Shown one piece after another: positions 39,897 to 48,701 of a stretch of DNA of 64,000 nucleotides (its first letter is position 1; the number at the start of each line of letters is the position of its first letter). The notes below the pieces were generated by a model, which had not been told where the DNA came from, ran no database searches, and worked only from the letters and a program-made list of their open reading frames with translations. The translations under genes and the position numbers were made by a program. Source of the stretch: Pararhodobacter marinus (GTDB lineage Bacteria; Pseudomonadota; Alphaproteobacteria; Rhodobacterales; Rhodobacteraceae); contig NZ_QEYD01000010.1 of assembly GCF_003122215.1 (NCBI RefSeq), positions 124,001 to 188,000 of the forward strand, given 5' to 3'.

Positions 39897-41411
39897 TTAC
39901 TCCCAGCCGTAGTTCCAGAAGCGCAGGATCTCGTCGGGATAGGTCTCGTAGCGCAGCCCTTCGGCCCCCGCGTAATAGATCGGCAGCGAGAACATCGGCA
40001 CCGCGTAAGCCTGATCGGCGATACGGGCCAGCGCCTGCTGGAAGAGCCCGGCGCGGATCTCGGGATCGGTGGTCTGCGCCGTCTGGTCGAGGATCGCAAT
40101 CAGGTCGGGGTCCATGTTGTTGTCGTCCGGCTGGCCCCCGTAATAGACCGGGGTCGAGGCCGACAGGTCGTAGATCGAATACGATCCCCACGCCATCTGC
40201 ACCAGTTCGGTCGTATGCGCCCGCATCCCGTCCCGCAGCGCTGCGGGCTGCAGGTAGTTCAGGGTCACGGTCACGCCGACCTCGCCCAGATAGTTGATGA
40301 TCGCCTCGGACAGGTTGCGGTCGCGATAGGCGGCCAGTTCGATGGTCAGCCCGTCGGCATAGCCTGCCTCGGCCAGCAATTCCCGTGCGCGCTCGGGGTC
40401 GTAGGGATAGGCGGTGATGCCCTCTTCGGTGCAGCCGAACTGGTCGATGAAGCAGACCGCGTTGATCGGCGTCGAGCCCTCACCGACAAGATTGGAAGAA
40501 ATCGCTTCCTTGTCGATGGCGTAGTTCAGGGCCTGACGCACGCGCAGGTCGCGCAAAGCGGCGTTGGGGCCGGTTTCGGTGGTGTTGATCTGCAAAAAGA
40601 CGATGCGCATCGTCTCGCCGCTTTCGACATTGACCGAAGGAAGCGTCCCCAGCTGATCGGCCTGATCACGCGGCAGGCCTATCAGGAAGTCAAGCTCGCC
40701 CGACAGCATCCCGGCCACCTGAGTCTGCACATCCGGCACGGTGCGGATCACGACCCGGTCCAGCGACGCGGCGCCCTTGGCATCGGTGGCGAAATAATCG
40801 GCAAAGCGGGACAACACGATATCGCCGCCCGGGGTGTATTCCGTATACTGAAAAGGCCCGGTGCCGACCGGCAGGGGCGCATCGCTTTCGCCCACCGGGC
40901 CGGTGAAGTATTCGGCCGGGAAGATCGCGAGCTGCGTCGACAGGAACTCCATCGCCGAAGGCGCGGGGCCGGCCGTGTGAATTAGAACCGTATACTCATC
41001 GACCTGCTCGACACTCTCGATCCAGGACGCAACCTGTTGCGAAACGATCCGGTTGTCGGGATCGGCGACATAGCTCAGCGTGGCGACAACATCCTCGGCC
41101 TCGAAGCTGCTGCCGTCGTGGAAGCTTACCCCTTCACGCAGCGACATTTCCAACGTTGTCTCGTCAATCCACTGCCATTCCGTCGCCAGAAGCGGCGCGA
41201 ACTCGCCCGTTTCCAGGTCCCGGGTCACCAGCGTATCCCAGACGTTCCGGCCCAGGATCACACCAAGGCGAAGGGTGGTGAAATACGGGTTCGGATTCTC
41301 GAGCGATTGGCCATAGGCGAAACGAACAGTATTCTCTGATTGTTGCCCATAAGTGGGAGAAGCCGCCAATAGGGCGAGACTTGTGGCGATCAGGCTGCGA
41401 CGAAAAGGCAT
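39897..41411 (-). CDS. oligopeptide-type (family 5) periplasmic binding protein
   Basis: A 504-aa SBP_bac_5 protein with a signal peptide (MPFRRSLIATSLALLAASP, cut after TYG or GQQ). The family core appears as LATEWQWIDETTLEMSLREG and VSFHDGSSFEAEDVVATL. It collects a peptide-sized or amide substrate for the Opp-type permeases. First gene of the operon; the AACAGTATTCT motif occurs upstream and also inside codons 26-29, where codons rare for this genome are used. Confidence 0.88.
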   Translation of the reverse strand: MPFRRSLIATSLALLAASPTYGQQSENTVRFAYGQSLENPNPYFTTLRLGVILGRNVWDTLVTRDLETGEFAPLLATEWQWIDETTLEMSLREGVSFHDGSSFEAEDVVATLSYVADPDNRIVSQQVASWIESVEQVDEYTVLIHTAGPAPSAMEFLSTQLAIFPAEYFTGPVGESDAPLPVGTGPFQYTEYTPGGDIVLSRFADYFATDAKGAASLDRVVIRTVPDVQTQVAGMLSGELDFLIGLPRDQADQLGTLPSVNVESGETMRIVFLQINTTETGPNAALRDLRVRQALNYAIDKEAISSNLVGEGSTPINAVCFIDQFGCTEEGITAYPYDPERARELLAEAGYADGLTIELAAYRDRNLSEAIINYLGEVGVTVTLNYLQPAALRDGMRAHTTELVQMAWGSYSIYDLSASTPVYYGGQPDDNNMDPDLIAILDQTAQTTDPEIRAGLFQQALARIADQAYAVPMFSLPIYYAGAEGLRYETYPDEILRFWNYGWE

Positions 41412-41735
41412 CGGAATCTCCTTGGATGGGCTGACTGCGAACGATCAAAACCGGAATGCTGGAATCGTGTTTACAAGGAAAACCATCCTTGATCGCCGCG
41501 CAACAGTATTCTTCTTACTTGAAAGAATTTGGTGATATTTCAGGGTTCAGGACGGCAGATACGCTAAGCGCACAAAATTTGTGCAGCTATGCTGCCCTCT
41601 GGGTTGATCCAGAACGCCGGCACACTCGCCAAGCGCTTATCTGCCGCCGCAATCAGAATACGGCTGGCACAGCGCCCTGCCTGCGCCATGGCCACGCAAC
41701 CGGGCCTTCGTATCGATGCGTGACAGGGGCGCGCC
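41412..41735. other. 324-bp control region of the oligopeptide importer operon
   Basis: There is no gene between the end of the V4R regulator and the binding-protein start, both on the minus strand. The segment 41455-41590 is distinctly AT-richer and includes the repeated AACAGTATTCT. The remainder is GC-rich and unremarkable. It should contain the operon promoter and the end of the regulator transcript. Confidence 0.6.
41502..41512 (-). promoter_or_regulatory. AACAGTATTCT motif upstream of the oligopeptide-type binding protein
   Basis: Exact copy of the motif at 33887-33897, about 90 bp upstream of the binding-protein start, inside the AT-richer part of the promoter region. A third copy is at 41325-41335 within the coding start. 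The spacing suggests a common regulator, probably the GntR protein at 34040. Confidence 0.45.
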
Positions 41736-43385
41736 CTACCCGCGCCGCGGGCCCTCAGACGCCCCGCCTTGCTGATCGCTCGTCCCGGCTCCTTCGCCGG
41801 GGGACCGGTCGGCTTGCCCCAGCCGATAGGCCATTTGCGGGCGGGACAGCCCCAGCAGGCGGGCGCCGGCGGCGACATTGCCCTCGGCCTCGCCCAGCGC
41901 GCCGCGCAACAGGGCGGCGTTGAGGCTGTCGAGCGTCAGCTGTCCGTCGGTGAACCGGGATCGCAACAGCGCCCAGGGATCGCCCGCGGGATCCGGGGCG
42001 GAAGCGGGCCCGGTGACGGCCTGCGCGGATGCCAGATCGCGGGCCGTTATCGTCGTCGGCGTCTCGGCCAGCAGGGCGGCGCGATGGATCAGCATGCGCA
42101 ACTGAGGAATGTTGCCGGGCAGATCGATACGGCCCAGCAGCGCCAGCGCCTCGTCGGACACGACCGGGACCTTCCCCCCGTCGCTGCCGGGCATCGCCAG
42201 CAGCAAGGCCTGAACCAGCGCAGGAATATCCGCCCGCCGGTCGCCCAAGGGCGGCAAAGCGACGGGCAACACATTCAGCGCATAGGCAAGCTCGGGCAGG
42301 AAATCGGGGCGGTTGAACAGGCTTTCGGGCCGGCAATTCGACAGCGCCGCAACCTGAGGAGGCCGCCCTTTGCGCGCCGTCAGCAGATCCAGAAGCATGG
42401 CCTGACGGTCGACCGGCAGCGCGTCGATATCCGAGATCGCCAGCAACGGAGCCGGCGCCCGGCGCGGCCCATGCGTCTGGCGCAGGCTGGTCAGCCTCTC
42501 GGCCAGCTCGGCGGATTGGGCATGGACGATGCTCAGCGCCGTCTCTGCCGAATGTTGCCGATGCAGCCAGCGCGCGGCAGACCGCAGCCCGGCCCCCGCA
42601 GGGCCGGTGATCAGCGCCGGAGCGCCCGACCGCGCGACGATCAGAAGGCGTTCGCGCACCGGCTCCACGATCAGCGCGTCCAGATCCTCGGGCGCCCTGA
42701 GACGCTGAACATGCGCCGCCGGCTGCGCGGGGCCGGGCACGGTGCCCAGCACCTCGTCGAGAAACATCTGCACGAAAGGATCGCCGGGACCCCAGGCATC
42801 GACGGTCTTGCCGACGACGCGACAGGCCTTGTGCCCCATCGCCGAGCAGCTGATTTCCTTGTAGATCACCAGCTTGCGGAAAAAGACGCTGGCATAGCCA
42901 GCCGCATAGCCGGTCTGCAGCCAGCAGACCGGACGCGTCGCCCGGCCATGACGCTTGTGATAGGCGCCGGCCTCGACCGATTCATGCCACAGGAAATCGC
43001 CCGAGAAGCGGTCGCTGTCGAAATCGAAATCGTTGGACAGGGTTTCCACCTTGACCGTGCCCGTCACCATGTGCAGCCGGGTGCCCGCGGTAAAGGCGTC
43101 GCCCGGGTCCAGCGTCGGCCAGGACTGGCGGATGAACTCGGCATCCTCGCGCCCCGAGCGGAAACCGAGACGCAGCATTAGCACCATCGCCTCGTGCTCG
43201 GAATAACGGCGGGTGAGCTGGTCGCGGATGTCGCTGCCGAAGCTGGCGCGCGTCAGCAGCATCCGCTCGCCGTTGAGCGTGATCGAGCCTTTCGCCGGGT
43301 TGAATTCCAGCCGGTCGAGAAGGTCGCGCAGGGTCGGGCGACCCCCGCGGGTGAGCAGATCGTTCTGGGCGCTGTCGGTCTTCAT
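41736..43385 (-). CDS. XylR_N/V4R sensor regulator with a decayed AAA+ domain and Fis-type DNA-binding domain
   Basis: A 549-aa regulator laid out like DmpR/XylR. An XylR_N segment comes first (about residues 20-115). A V4R ligand domain follows (about 120-195, with ISCSAMGHKACRVVGK), then an AAA+-like region, then a C-terminal Fis helix-turn-helix (NVAAGARLLGLSRPQMAYRL). The AAA+ part has lost its working motifs. Walker A is replaced by GPAGAGLRSAAR, the GAFTGA loop is absent, Walker B reads LLAISDIDALP and the arginine-finger region is altered. It should therefore act without sigma-54. A GTG three codons upstream (43394) is an alternative start. It is divergent from the cupin/Liv operon, its likely target. 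Confidence 0.83.
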   Translation of the reverse strand: MKTDSAQNDLLTRGGRPTLRDLLDRLEFNPAKGSITLNGERMLLTRASFGSDIRDQLTRRYSEHEAMVLMLRLGFRSGREDAEFIRQSWPTLDPGDAFTAGTRLHMVTGTVKVETLSNDFDFDSDRFSGDFLWHESVEAGAYHKRHGRATRPVCWLQTGYAAGYASVFFRKLVIYKEISCSAMGHKACRVVGKTVDAWGPGDPFVQMFLDEVLGTVPGPAQPAAHVQRLRAPEDLDALIVEPVRERLLIVARSGAPALITGPAGAGLRSAARWLHRQHSAETALSIVHAQSAELAERLTSLRQTHGPRRAPAPLLAISDIDALPVDRQAMLLDLLTARKGRPPQVAALSNCRPESLFNRPDFLPELAYALNVLPVALPPLGDRRADIPALVQALLLAMPGSDGGKVPVVSDEALALLGRIDLPGNIPQLRMLIHRAALLAETPTTITARDLASAQAVTGPASAPDPAGDPWALLRSRFTDGQLTLDSLNAALLRGALGEAEGNVAAGARLLGLSRPQMAYRLGQADRSPGEGAGTSDQQGGASEGPRRG

Positions 43386-43637
43386 GCGCGACACTTCATC
43401 ATATAGTCATCCGCCTGTCACCAAATGATAAAGCCGCGGCGCAGCGAGACCGCCGGGCCAGGGCGGGCCCAGCCCCGCGTCGAAGAGATTTTTCCGCCCC
43501 GATCCCCTCGATTTCACGGGCAACTCCCGGCGCCGATCCCGCTTTCTGCAGCGCAGAGCGATTTTTTCCGTTTGACGGATTTCGCCCCTCGCCTGTCCGA
43601 TTGGATGGTCACAAAGGCCAGGTCAGAGGAGGACCAG
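43386..43637. promoter_or_regulatory. divergent control region between the V4R regulator and the cupin operon
   Basis: A 252-bp region with no gene. I find no -24/-12 sigma-54 promoter (GG-N10-GC in the right context), in line with the decayed AAA+ domain of the regulator. A TTGACG at 43572-43577 with a weak TCCGAT 18 bp on could be a sigma-70-type promoter for the cupin operon. Confidence 0.35.
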
Positions 43638-44153
43638 ATGCCCAAGCCCGAGAACATTACCGCCCTGCCGCCCGAACCGCATGAAGCGATGATCAAGCGC
43701 TTCGGCAAGGAAGGCGCATTCATTCCCGGCGACGATACCAACAACCCCTGGGTGCCGTTCGGTGACGCGGCGGCGATCAAGCATCTGGCGTTCGATATCC
43801 GCAACAACTCGGCCGCGAACATCCTGTGGGTGAAGGGCGGCGGACGGATCGGCACGCACAAGCACCGGGGCGTCGTCTCGGCGGTGACGCTGGAAGGGTC
43901 CTGGGGCTATTACGAATACGACTGGGTCGCCCGTCCCGGCGATTTCGTCTACGAGCTGCCGGGCACCGCGCACACGCTTTACTCCGACGATCCGAACGGC
44001 ATGAAGGCGCTGTTCTGGCTCAACGGTGCGATCGAGTTCTTCGACGACAACGGCAAGTACGATTTCACCGCCGACGTCTTCTGGTTCATCGACCATTACG
44101 TCAGCTACTGCGAGGCCAACGGCATCGCCGTCAACAAGGACATGTTCATCTGA
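43638..44153 (+). CDS. cupin of the 2,4'-dihydroxyacetophenone dioxygenase family
   Basis: A 171-aa single cupin. The metal-binding histidines are in GTHKHRG (about residues 72-78) and GTAHTLY (about 115), with the family-specific TLEGSWGYYEYDW between them and FDDNGKYDF after them. The family includes the dioxygenase that cleaves 2,4'-dihydroxyacetophenone to 4-hydroxybenzoate and formate, and related C-C cleaving cupins. A strong AGAGGAGG site supports the start. First gene of an eight-gene operon with an SDR, a Liv-type importer and an alcohol dehydrogenase, next to an aromatic-sensor-type regulator, so an aromatic ketone substrate is plausible (inference). Confidence 0.82.
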   Translation: MPKPENITALPPEPHEAMIKRFGKEGAFIPGDDTNNPWVPFGDAAAIKHLAFDIRNNSAANILWVKGGGRIGTHKHRGVVSAVTLEGSWGYYEYDWVARPGDFVYELPGTAHTLYSDDPNGMKALFWLNGAIEFFDDNGKYDFTADVFWFIDHYVSYCEANGIAVNKDMFI

Positions 44154-44188
44154 GCCCGGCTCGGATGGATGCCAGGAGGAGAACGCGC

Positions 44189-45007
44189 ATGTCCCTTGAG
44201 ACGATGTTCGATGTGACGGGAAAGTCGGTGATCGTCACCGGCGGGGCCTCGGGCATCGGACGCGCCTATGCCGAGATCATGGTCGAGAGGGGCGCGCGGG
44301 TCTGCGTGCTGGATCTCGATGCCGGCGGGCTGGAGAAAACCGTGGCCGGGATCGCGGCGCAGGGCTGGCCGGGCACGGTCTGGGGACATCCGCTGGATGT
44401 CAGCGACCGGCCCGCCCTGGCGGCGGCCTTCGACACGGTGGCCGAACGGCACGGGCGTATCGACGTGGTCTTCGCCAATGCCGGGGTCGATGCCGGGCCG
44501 GGTTTCCTGACCCCCGAGGGCGAGCGTGACCCCGAAGGCCAGATCGACGCCCTGCCCGAGGCCCATTGGGACCGGGTGATCGACGTCAACCTGAACGCGG
44601 TGTTTTCGACCATCCGCAACGCGGCGCGGCACATGAAGGCCACGGGCGGCGGGCGGATCATCGTCACCTCGTCGGTCGCGGCGCGGGTGAACGAAAGCTT
44701 CGTGGGCACGCCCTACATGCCCGCGAAGGCCGGGGTGGATCATCTCGTGCGGAACGCGGCGATGGAACTGGGCGCCTTCGGCATCCTCGTGAACTGCATC
44801 TCGCCCGGTCCCTTCGTGACCAATATCGGCGGCGGGCGCCTGAAGAACCCGGCCGACCGCGCCGCTTTCGAAGCGCAATCGCTTCTGGGCCGGATCGCCG
44901 ATCCCGACGAAATCAAGGGGCTGGCGCTGTACCTGGCCTCGCCCGCCTCGGCCTATGTGACCGGGGCGCAGATGACGATCGACGGCGGGTCGTCCCTCAG
45001 GGGGTGA
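44189..45007 (+). CDS. short-chain dehydrogenase/reductase
   Basis: A 272-aa classical SDR: coenzyme motif TGGASGIG (about 16-23), NAG in ANAGVD, catalytic Ser in TSSVAARV, and YMPAK as the Tyr-x3-Lys pair. Asp in LDLD at the end of the second strand favours NAD+. It follows the cupin by 35 bp with an AGGAGGAG ribosome site. It probably oxidises a hydroxyl of the imported compound to make the ketone attacked by the cupin, or reduces a product. Confidence 0.87.
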   Translation: MSLETMFDVTGKSVIVTGGASGIGRAYAEIMVERGARVCVLDLDAGGLEKTVAGIAAQGWPGTVWGHPLDVSDRPALAAAFDTVAERHGRIDVVFANAGVDAGPGFLTPEGERDPEGQIDALPEAHWDRVIDVNLNAVFSTIRNAARHMKATGGGRIIVTSSVAARVNESFVGTPYMPAKAGVDHLVRNAAMELGAFGILVNCISPGPFVTNIGGGRLKNPADRAAFEAQSLLGRIADPDEIKGLALYLASPASAYVTGAQMTIDGGSSLRG

Positions 45008-45019
45008 ACCGCATCCACC

Positions 45020-45043
45020 GCGCGGGAAGGAGAGGACCCGCGC
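45020..45043 (+). promoter_or_regulatory. intercistronic hairpin before the Liv-type binding protein
   Basis: A 7-bp stem (GCGCGGG with CCCGCGC, loop of ten) in the 85-bp gap between the SDR and the binding-protein gene, followed by CCTTTCA. It may moderate read-through or stabilise mRNA so that the binding protein is made at a different level. Confidence 0.4.
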
Positions 45044-45092
45044 CCTTTCAAGGCAAATCAAGGCAATCGCTTTTTCCCAGGGAGGAAATGGA

Positions 45093-46382
45093 ATGAGCAA
45101 GACCAAGATCTGGACGCCCTCGCGGCGGACCGTGTTGCAGGGGATGGGGGCCAGCGTGGCGGCCCTGTCCGCGCCCTCGATCGTGCGGGCACAAAGCGCG
45201 GGCACCATCAAGGTGGGGTTCATCACGCCCGCCACCGGCCCGCTGGCGCTGTTCGGGGAAACCGACGGCTTCACCGTCGACCGCATCCGCGAAGCGCTTG
45301 GCGGTCGGATCGAGACCGCCGCCGGGACCTATGACCTGGAAATCCTGGTGCGCGACGGGCAGTCCGATCCGAACCGCTCGGCCGAAGTTGCCGCCGACCT
45401 GATCCTGAACGACGAGGTGCACATGTTGCTGCCCGCGTCGACCACGGACATCATCAATCCCGCGGCCGATCAGGCCGAACTGTTCGGCGTGCCCTGCCTG
45501 TCCACCGCCGCGCCGTGGCAGGCGATCGTCTTTCCGCGGGGCGGGGCCGAACAGCCCTTCCAGTGGACCTATCACTTCTTCTGGGGGCTGGACGAGGCGC
45601 TCAATACCTTCGTGGGCCTGTGGAACAGCCTCGAGACCAATCGCAATGTCGGCATGCTGTTCCCGCAGAACGCCGATGGCGAAACCTGGGGCAACACCGA
45701 TTACGGCCTGCCCTCGCCGACGCAGGCGGCCGGGTTCCAGACCAACATGCCGGGCTTCTTCCAGCCGCGCACCAACGATTTCTCGTCGATCATCTCGTCG
45801 TTCAAGAATTTCGAGGCCGATATCGTCGGCGGCATCACCTATGTGGACGACCTGACCACCTTCGTGAACCAGTGCGCGCAGCAGGGCTTCCACCCGAAGG
45901 CGATCACCGTCGCCGCCGCGCTGCTGTTCCCGTCGGGGATCGAGGCGCTGGGCGATCTGGGCGTGGGCATGTCGTCCGAGGTCTGGTGGACGCCGGCCTT
46001 TCCGTTCCAGTCGTCGATCACCGGCCAGAACAGCCGCGATGTCGCCGATGCATGGGAGGCCGAAACGGGCCGCCAGTGGACGCAGCCGCTGGGCTACAGC
46101 CACGCGATCTGGGAAGTCGCGATCGACGCGCTGAAGCGTTCGGCCGATCCGCTGGACCGCGCCGCGAACCGCGACGCGCTGAGCACCACCTCGATGGAAA
46201 CGCTGATCGGGCCGGTCGATTTCGGCTCGGGTCCGCATCCCAATGTGTCGACCACGCCGATCTTCGGCGGGCAATGGGTGCGCGGCGAGCAATGGCCCTT
46301 CGAGCTGAAGATCGTCGACAACACGGTCAATCCCCTGTTCGAACCCGAGCAGGCGATGGTTCCGCTGCCCTGGTCGGTCTGA
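45093..46382 (+). CDS. branched-chain amino acid-type periplasmic binding protein
   Basis: A 429-aa class I (LivJ-type) binding protein with a twin-arginine leader (PSRRTVLQGMGASVAALS, cut after VRA near residue 33). The ligand domain begins TIKVGFITPATGPLALFGET. Such proteins often bind aromatic acids or other small organic acids rather than amino acids. Strong GGGAGGAAA ribosome site. It supplies the Liv-type importer encoded by the next four genes. Confidence 0.88.
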   Translation: MSKTKIWTPSRRTVLQGMGASVAALSAPSIVRAQSAGTIKVGFITPATGPLALFGETDGFTVDRIREALGGRIETAAGTYDLEILVRDGQSDPNRSAEVAADLILNDEVHMLLPASTTDIINPAADQAELFGVPCLSTAAPWQAIVFPRGGAEQPFQWTYHFFWGLDEALNTFVGLWNSLETNRNVGMLFPQNADGETWGNTDYGLPSPTQAAGFQTNMPGFFQPRTNDFSSIISSFKNFEADIVGGITYVDDLTTFVNQCAQQGFHPKAITVAAALLFPSGIEALGDLGVGMSSEVWWTPAFPFQSSITGQNSRDVADAWEAETGRQWTQPLGYSHAIWEVAIDALKRSADPLDRAANRDALSTTSMETLIGPVDFGSGPHPNVSTTPIFGGQWVRGEQWPFELKIVDNTVNPLFEPEQAMVPLPWSV

Positions 46383-46394
46383 GGTCTGACGGTG

Positions 46395-47132
46395 ATGGAA
46401 AGAAACGGAGACAGCGCGCCGCTTCTGGTGGCGCGCGGGCTGGGCAAGTCCTTCGGGGCGGTCCGGGTCCTGCATGATCTCGATTTCGAGGTCCGGCAGG
46501 GCGAGGTTCTGGGCATCCTGGGCCCCAACGGGGCAGGCAAGACCACGCTGTTCAACCTCGTCAGCGGCGAGATCCGCGACCATGCGGGCGAGATCCGTTT
46601 CCGGGGCCGGCCTCTGGCCGGTCCCCCCTTCCGCCGGGCGCGGGCGGGGATCGGACGCACCTATCAGATCCCGCGGCCCTATGCCGGCATGACCACGTTC
46701 GAAAACCTGCTCGTCGCAGCGACCTTCGGCGGCGGCCTGACCGAGGCGCAGGCTTACGACCATTGCGCCGGGATCCTTGAGGAGTGCGAATTGGCGCCGC
46801 GCGCGAATACCGAGGCCGGGTCGCTGACGCTTCTGGATCGCAAGCGGCTGGAACTGGCCCGGGCGCTGGCGTCGAAACCGGACCTGCTGCTGCTCGACGA
46901 GATCGCGGGCGGCCTGACCGAAGACGAGGGCCGCGCGCTGGTCGCGCTGATACGCCGCATCCGCGATGCCGGGATCACCATCGTCTGGATCGAGCATGTC
47001 CTGCACGCGCTGTTCGCCGTGGCCGACCGGCTGCTGGTGCTGAATTTCGGCGAGAAGATCGCCGAGGGCCTGCCGAACGCGGTGATCGAGGATCCCGACG
47101 TTCAGCGCGTCTATATGGGGGTCGAAGCATGA
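46395..47132 (+). CDS. Liv-type ABC importer ATPase (LivG-like)
   Basis: A 245-aa ATPase of the LivG class: Walker A GPNGAGKTTLFNLVSG near residue 40, the GIGRTYQIPRP Q-loop region, a degenerate signature SLTLLDRKRLELARAL and Walker B LLLLDEIAGGL. A GTG immediately before the ATG (46392) could also initiate. The next ATPase gene overlaps by 4 bp. The LTLLDRK signature in place of LSGGQ is common in LivG-type proteins. Confidence 0.88.
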   Translation: MERNGDSAPLLVARGLGKSFGAVRVLHDLDFEVRQGEVLGILGPNGAGKTTLFNLVSGEIRDHAGEIRFRGRPLAGPPFRRARAGIGRTYQIPRPYAGMTTFENLLVAATFGGGLTEAQAYDHCAGILEECELAPRANTEAGSLTLLDRKRLELARALASKPDLLLLDEIAGGLTEDEGRALVALIRRIRDAGITIVWIEHVLHALFAVADRLLVLNFGEKIAEGLPNAVIEDPDVQRVYMGVEA

Positions 47133-47854
47133 GCGCCCTTCTTTCAACCCATGGCCTGATCGCAGGCTATGGCGACATGCGCGCGCTGCACGGGATCGAC
47201 CTGCGGGTCGATCCGGGCGAGACGGTGGCGCTGATCGGCGCGAACGGCGCGGGCAAATCCACCCTGTTGCGGGCGATCATGGGGCTTCTGCCCGTCGCGC
47301 CCGACATGATCCGTCTGGACGGCAAGCCGGTGGGCGGCAGCGCCCCGCACCGGATGGTGCGCGAAGGGCTGGCCATCGTCCCCGAGGGACGCCGCCTGTT
47401 CACCGGGATGAGCGTCGAGGAAAACCTGCGCGTCGCCAGCGAACACGCGGCCGATCCCGTGGCCGAACCCTGGACGCTGGAGCGGGTCTATGCGCTGTTC
47501 CCGATCCTGAAGGAAAAGGCCCGCATCTCGGTCGAGAACCTGTCGGGCGGCCAGCAGCAGATGGTGTCCATCGGGCGCGCCCTGCTGGCCCAGCCGCGTC
47601 TTCTTCTGTGCGACGAGATCAGCCTGGGTCTGGCCCCCAAGGTCGTGCGCGAAATCTATGCCGCCCTGCCCGAGATCAGCGCGAATGGCACGGCGCTGGT
47701 GTTGGTCGAACAGGATGTCGGCCTGGCGCAGCGCGCCTCGCAACGTCTGTACTGCCTGCTGGAAGGGCGCGTGACCCTGCACGGGCAATCCGGCGAGATC
47801 GCGCGCGATGCGATTTCCGCCGCCTATTTCGGAGCCAGCCATGCACTGGATTGA
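47129..47854 (+). CDS. Liv-type ABC importer ATPase (LivF-like)
   Basis: A 241-aa ATPase of the LivF class: Walker A GANGAGKSTLLRAIMG near residue 37, VPEGRRLFTGMSVEENL typical of LivF, signature LSGGQQQMVSIGRAL and Walker B LLLCDEISLGLAP. It overlaps the LivG-like gene by 4 bp and the permease gene by 14 bp. Confidence 0.9.
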   Translation: MSALLSTHGLIAGYGDMRALHGIDLRVDPGETVALIGANGAGKSTLLRAIMGLLPVAPDMIRLDGKPVGGSAPHRMVREGLAIVPEGRRLFTGMSVEENLRVASEHAADPVAEPWTLERVYALFPILKEKARISVENLSGGQQQMVSIGRALLAQPRLLLCDEISLGLAPKVVREIYAALPEISANGTALVLVEQDVGLAQRASQRLYCLLEGRVTLHGQSGEIARDAISAAYFGASHALD

Positions 47855-48701
47855 CGGTATCGTCCAAGGCGTCCTTCTGGGCGGCCTTTATGCGCAATAC
47901 GCGCTCGGCATGGCGCTGATGTTCGGCGTGATGAAGATCGTCAACGTCACGCATGGGGACCTGGTCATCCTGCTGGCGCTGATCGGCATTTCGCTGGCCA
48001 ATGTCGCGGGGCTGGGCCCCTGGGCGGTGCTGGCCACGCTGGTTCCGATCGGGGCGGCCATCGGCTGGCTGCTGCAGCGCGCGCTGCTCAACCGGGTGGT
48101 GGGCGACGACCCGCTGCCCTCGCTCATCGCCACGTTCGGTCTGTCCATCGCGCTTCAGAACGCCATGCTGGTGATCTGGTCGGCCGATACGCGGTCGCTT
48201 CCGGGCGGCGGCATCCAGCAGGCCTCGATCTCGCTGGGCCCGATCTTCATCGGCGTGCTGCCGCTGATCGTGCTGATCTGCGCGACGCTCCTGACCGGCG
48301 GGCTGGACGCGGTGATGCGGCGCACCCGCTTCGGCCGCTCGCTGCGCGCGGCCTCGGCCGATGTCGAGGCCGCCGCCATGGTGGGCGTCAACCCGAGGAA
48401 CGTCTACGCCGCCGCCACCGCGATCGCCGTGGGCATCCTGGGCTTTGCCGCGACCTTCCAGGCGATGCGCTCGACCGTGGCGCCGGCGGACGGCCCGTTC
48501 CAGCTGATCTTTGCCTTCGAGGCGGTGATCATCGGCGGGCTGGGCTCGATCTGGGGCGCGTTCACGGGGGCGATGATCCTGGGCATCAGCCAGGCCATCG
48601 GTTTCCGCATCTCGCCGGGCTTCGGCATCCTTGCCGGGCATCTTGTCTTTCTGGCCGTGCTGGCGATCCGCCCGCAAGGCATCTTCAAGCGCAAATCCTG
48701 A
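47841..48701 (+). CDS. Liv-type ABC importer permease (LivH-like)
   Basis: A 286-aa permease with about eight membrane segments and the LivH signatures GVMKIVNVTHGDLVIL (about 35-50) and GVNPRNVYAAATAIAVG. The start at 47841 lies inside the end of the LivF-like gene. Forms a heterodimer with the next gene product. Confidence 0.9.
   Translation: MHWIDGIVQGVLLGGLYAQYALGMALMFGVMKIVNVTHGDLVILLALIGISLANVAGLGPWAVLATLVPIGAAIGWLLQRALLNRVVGDDPLPSLIATFGLSIALQNAMLVIWSADTRSLPGGGIQQASISLGPIFIGVLPLIVLICATLLTGGLDAVMRRTRFGRSLRAASADVEAAAMVGVNPRNVYAAATAIAVGILGFAATFQAMRSTVAPADGPFQLIFAFEAVIIGGLGSIWGAFTGAMILGISQAIGFRISPGFGILAGHLVFLAVLAIRPQGIFKRKS

Noticed and set aside
37968-40985. An open frame of about 1000 codons on the plus strand across the oligopeptide importer genes
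   Set aside because: Antisense to four convincing ABC genes; low-complexity Asp/His/Gln/Arg composition and no motif.
43386-43637. A sigma-54 promoter in front of the cupin operon
   Set aside because: Looked for because the regulator resembles DmpR/XylR, but no proper -24/-12 pair is present and the regulator lacks the GAFTGA loop.
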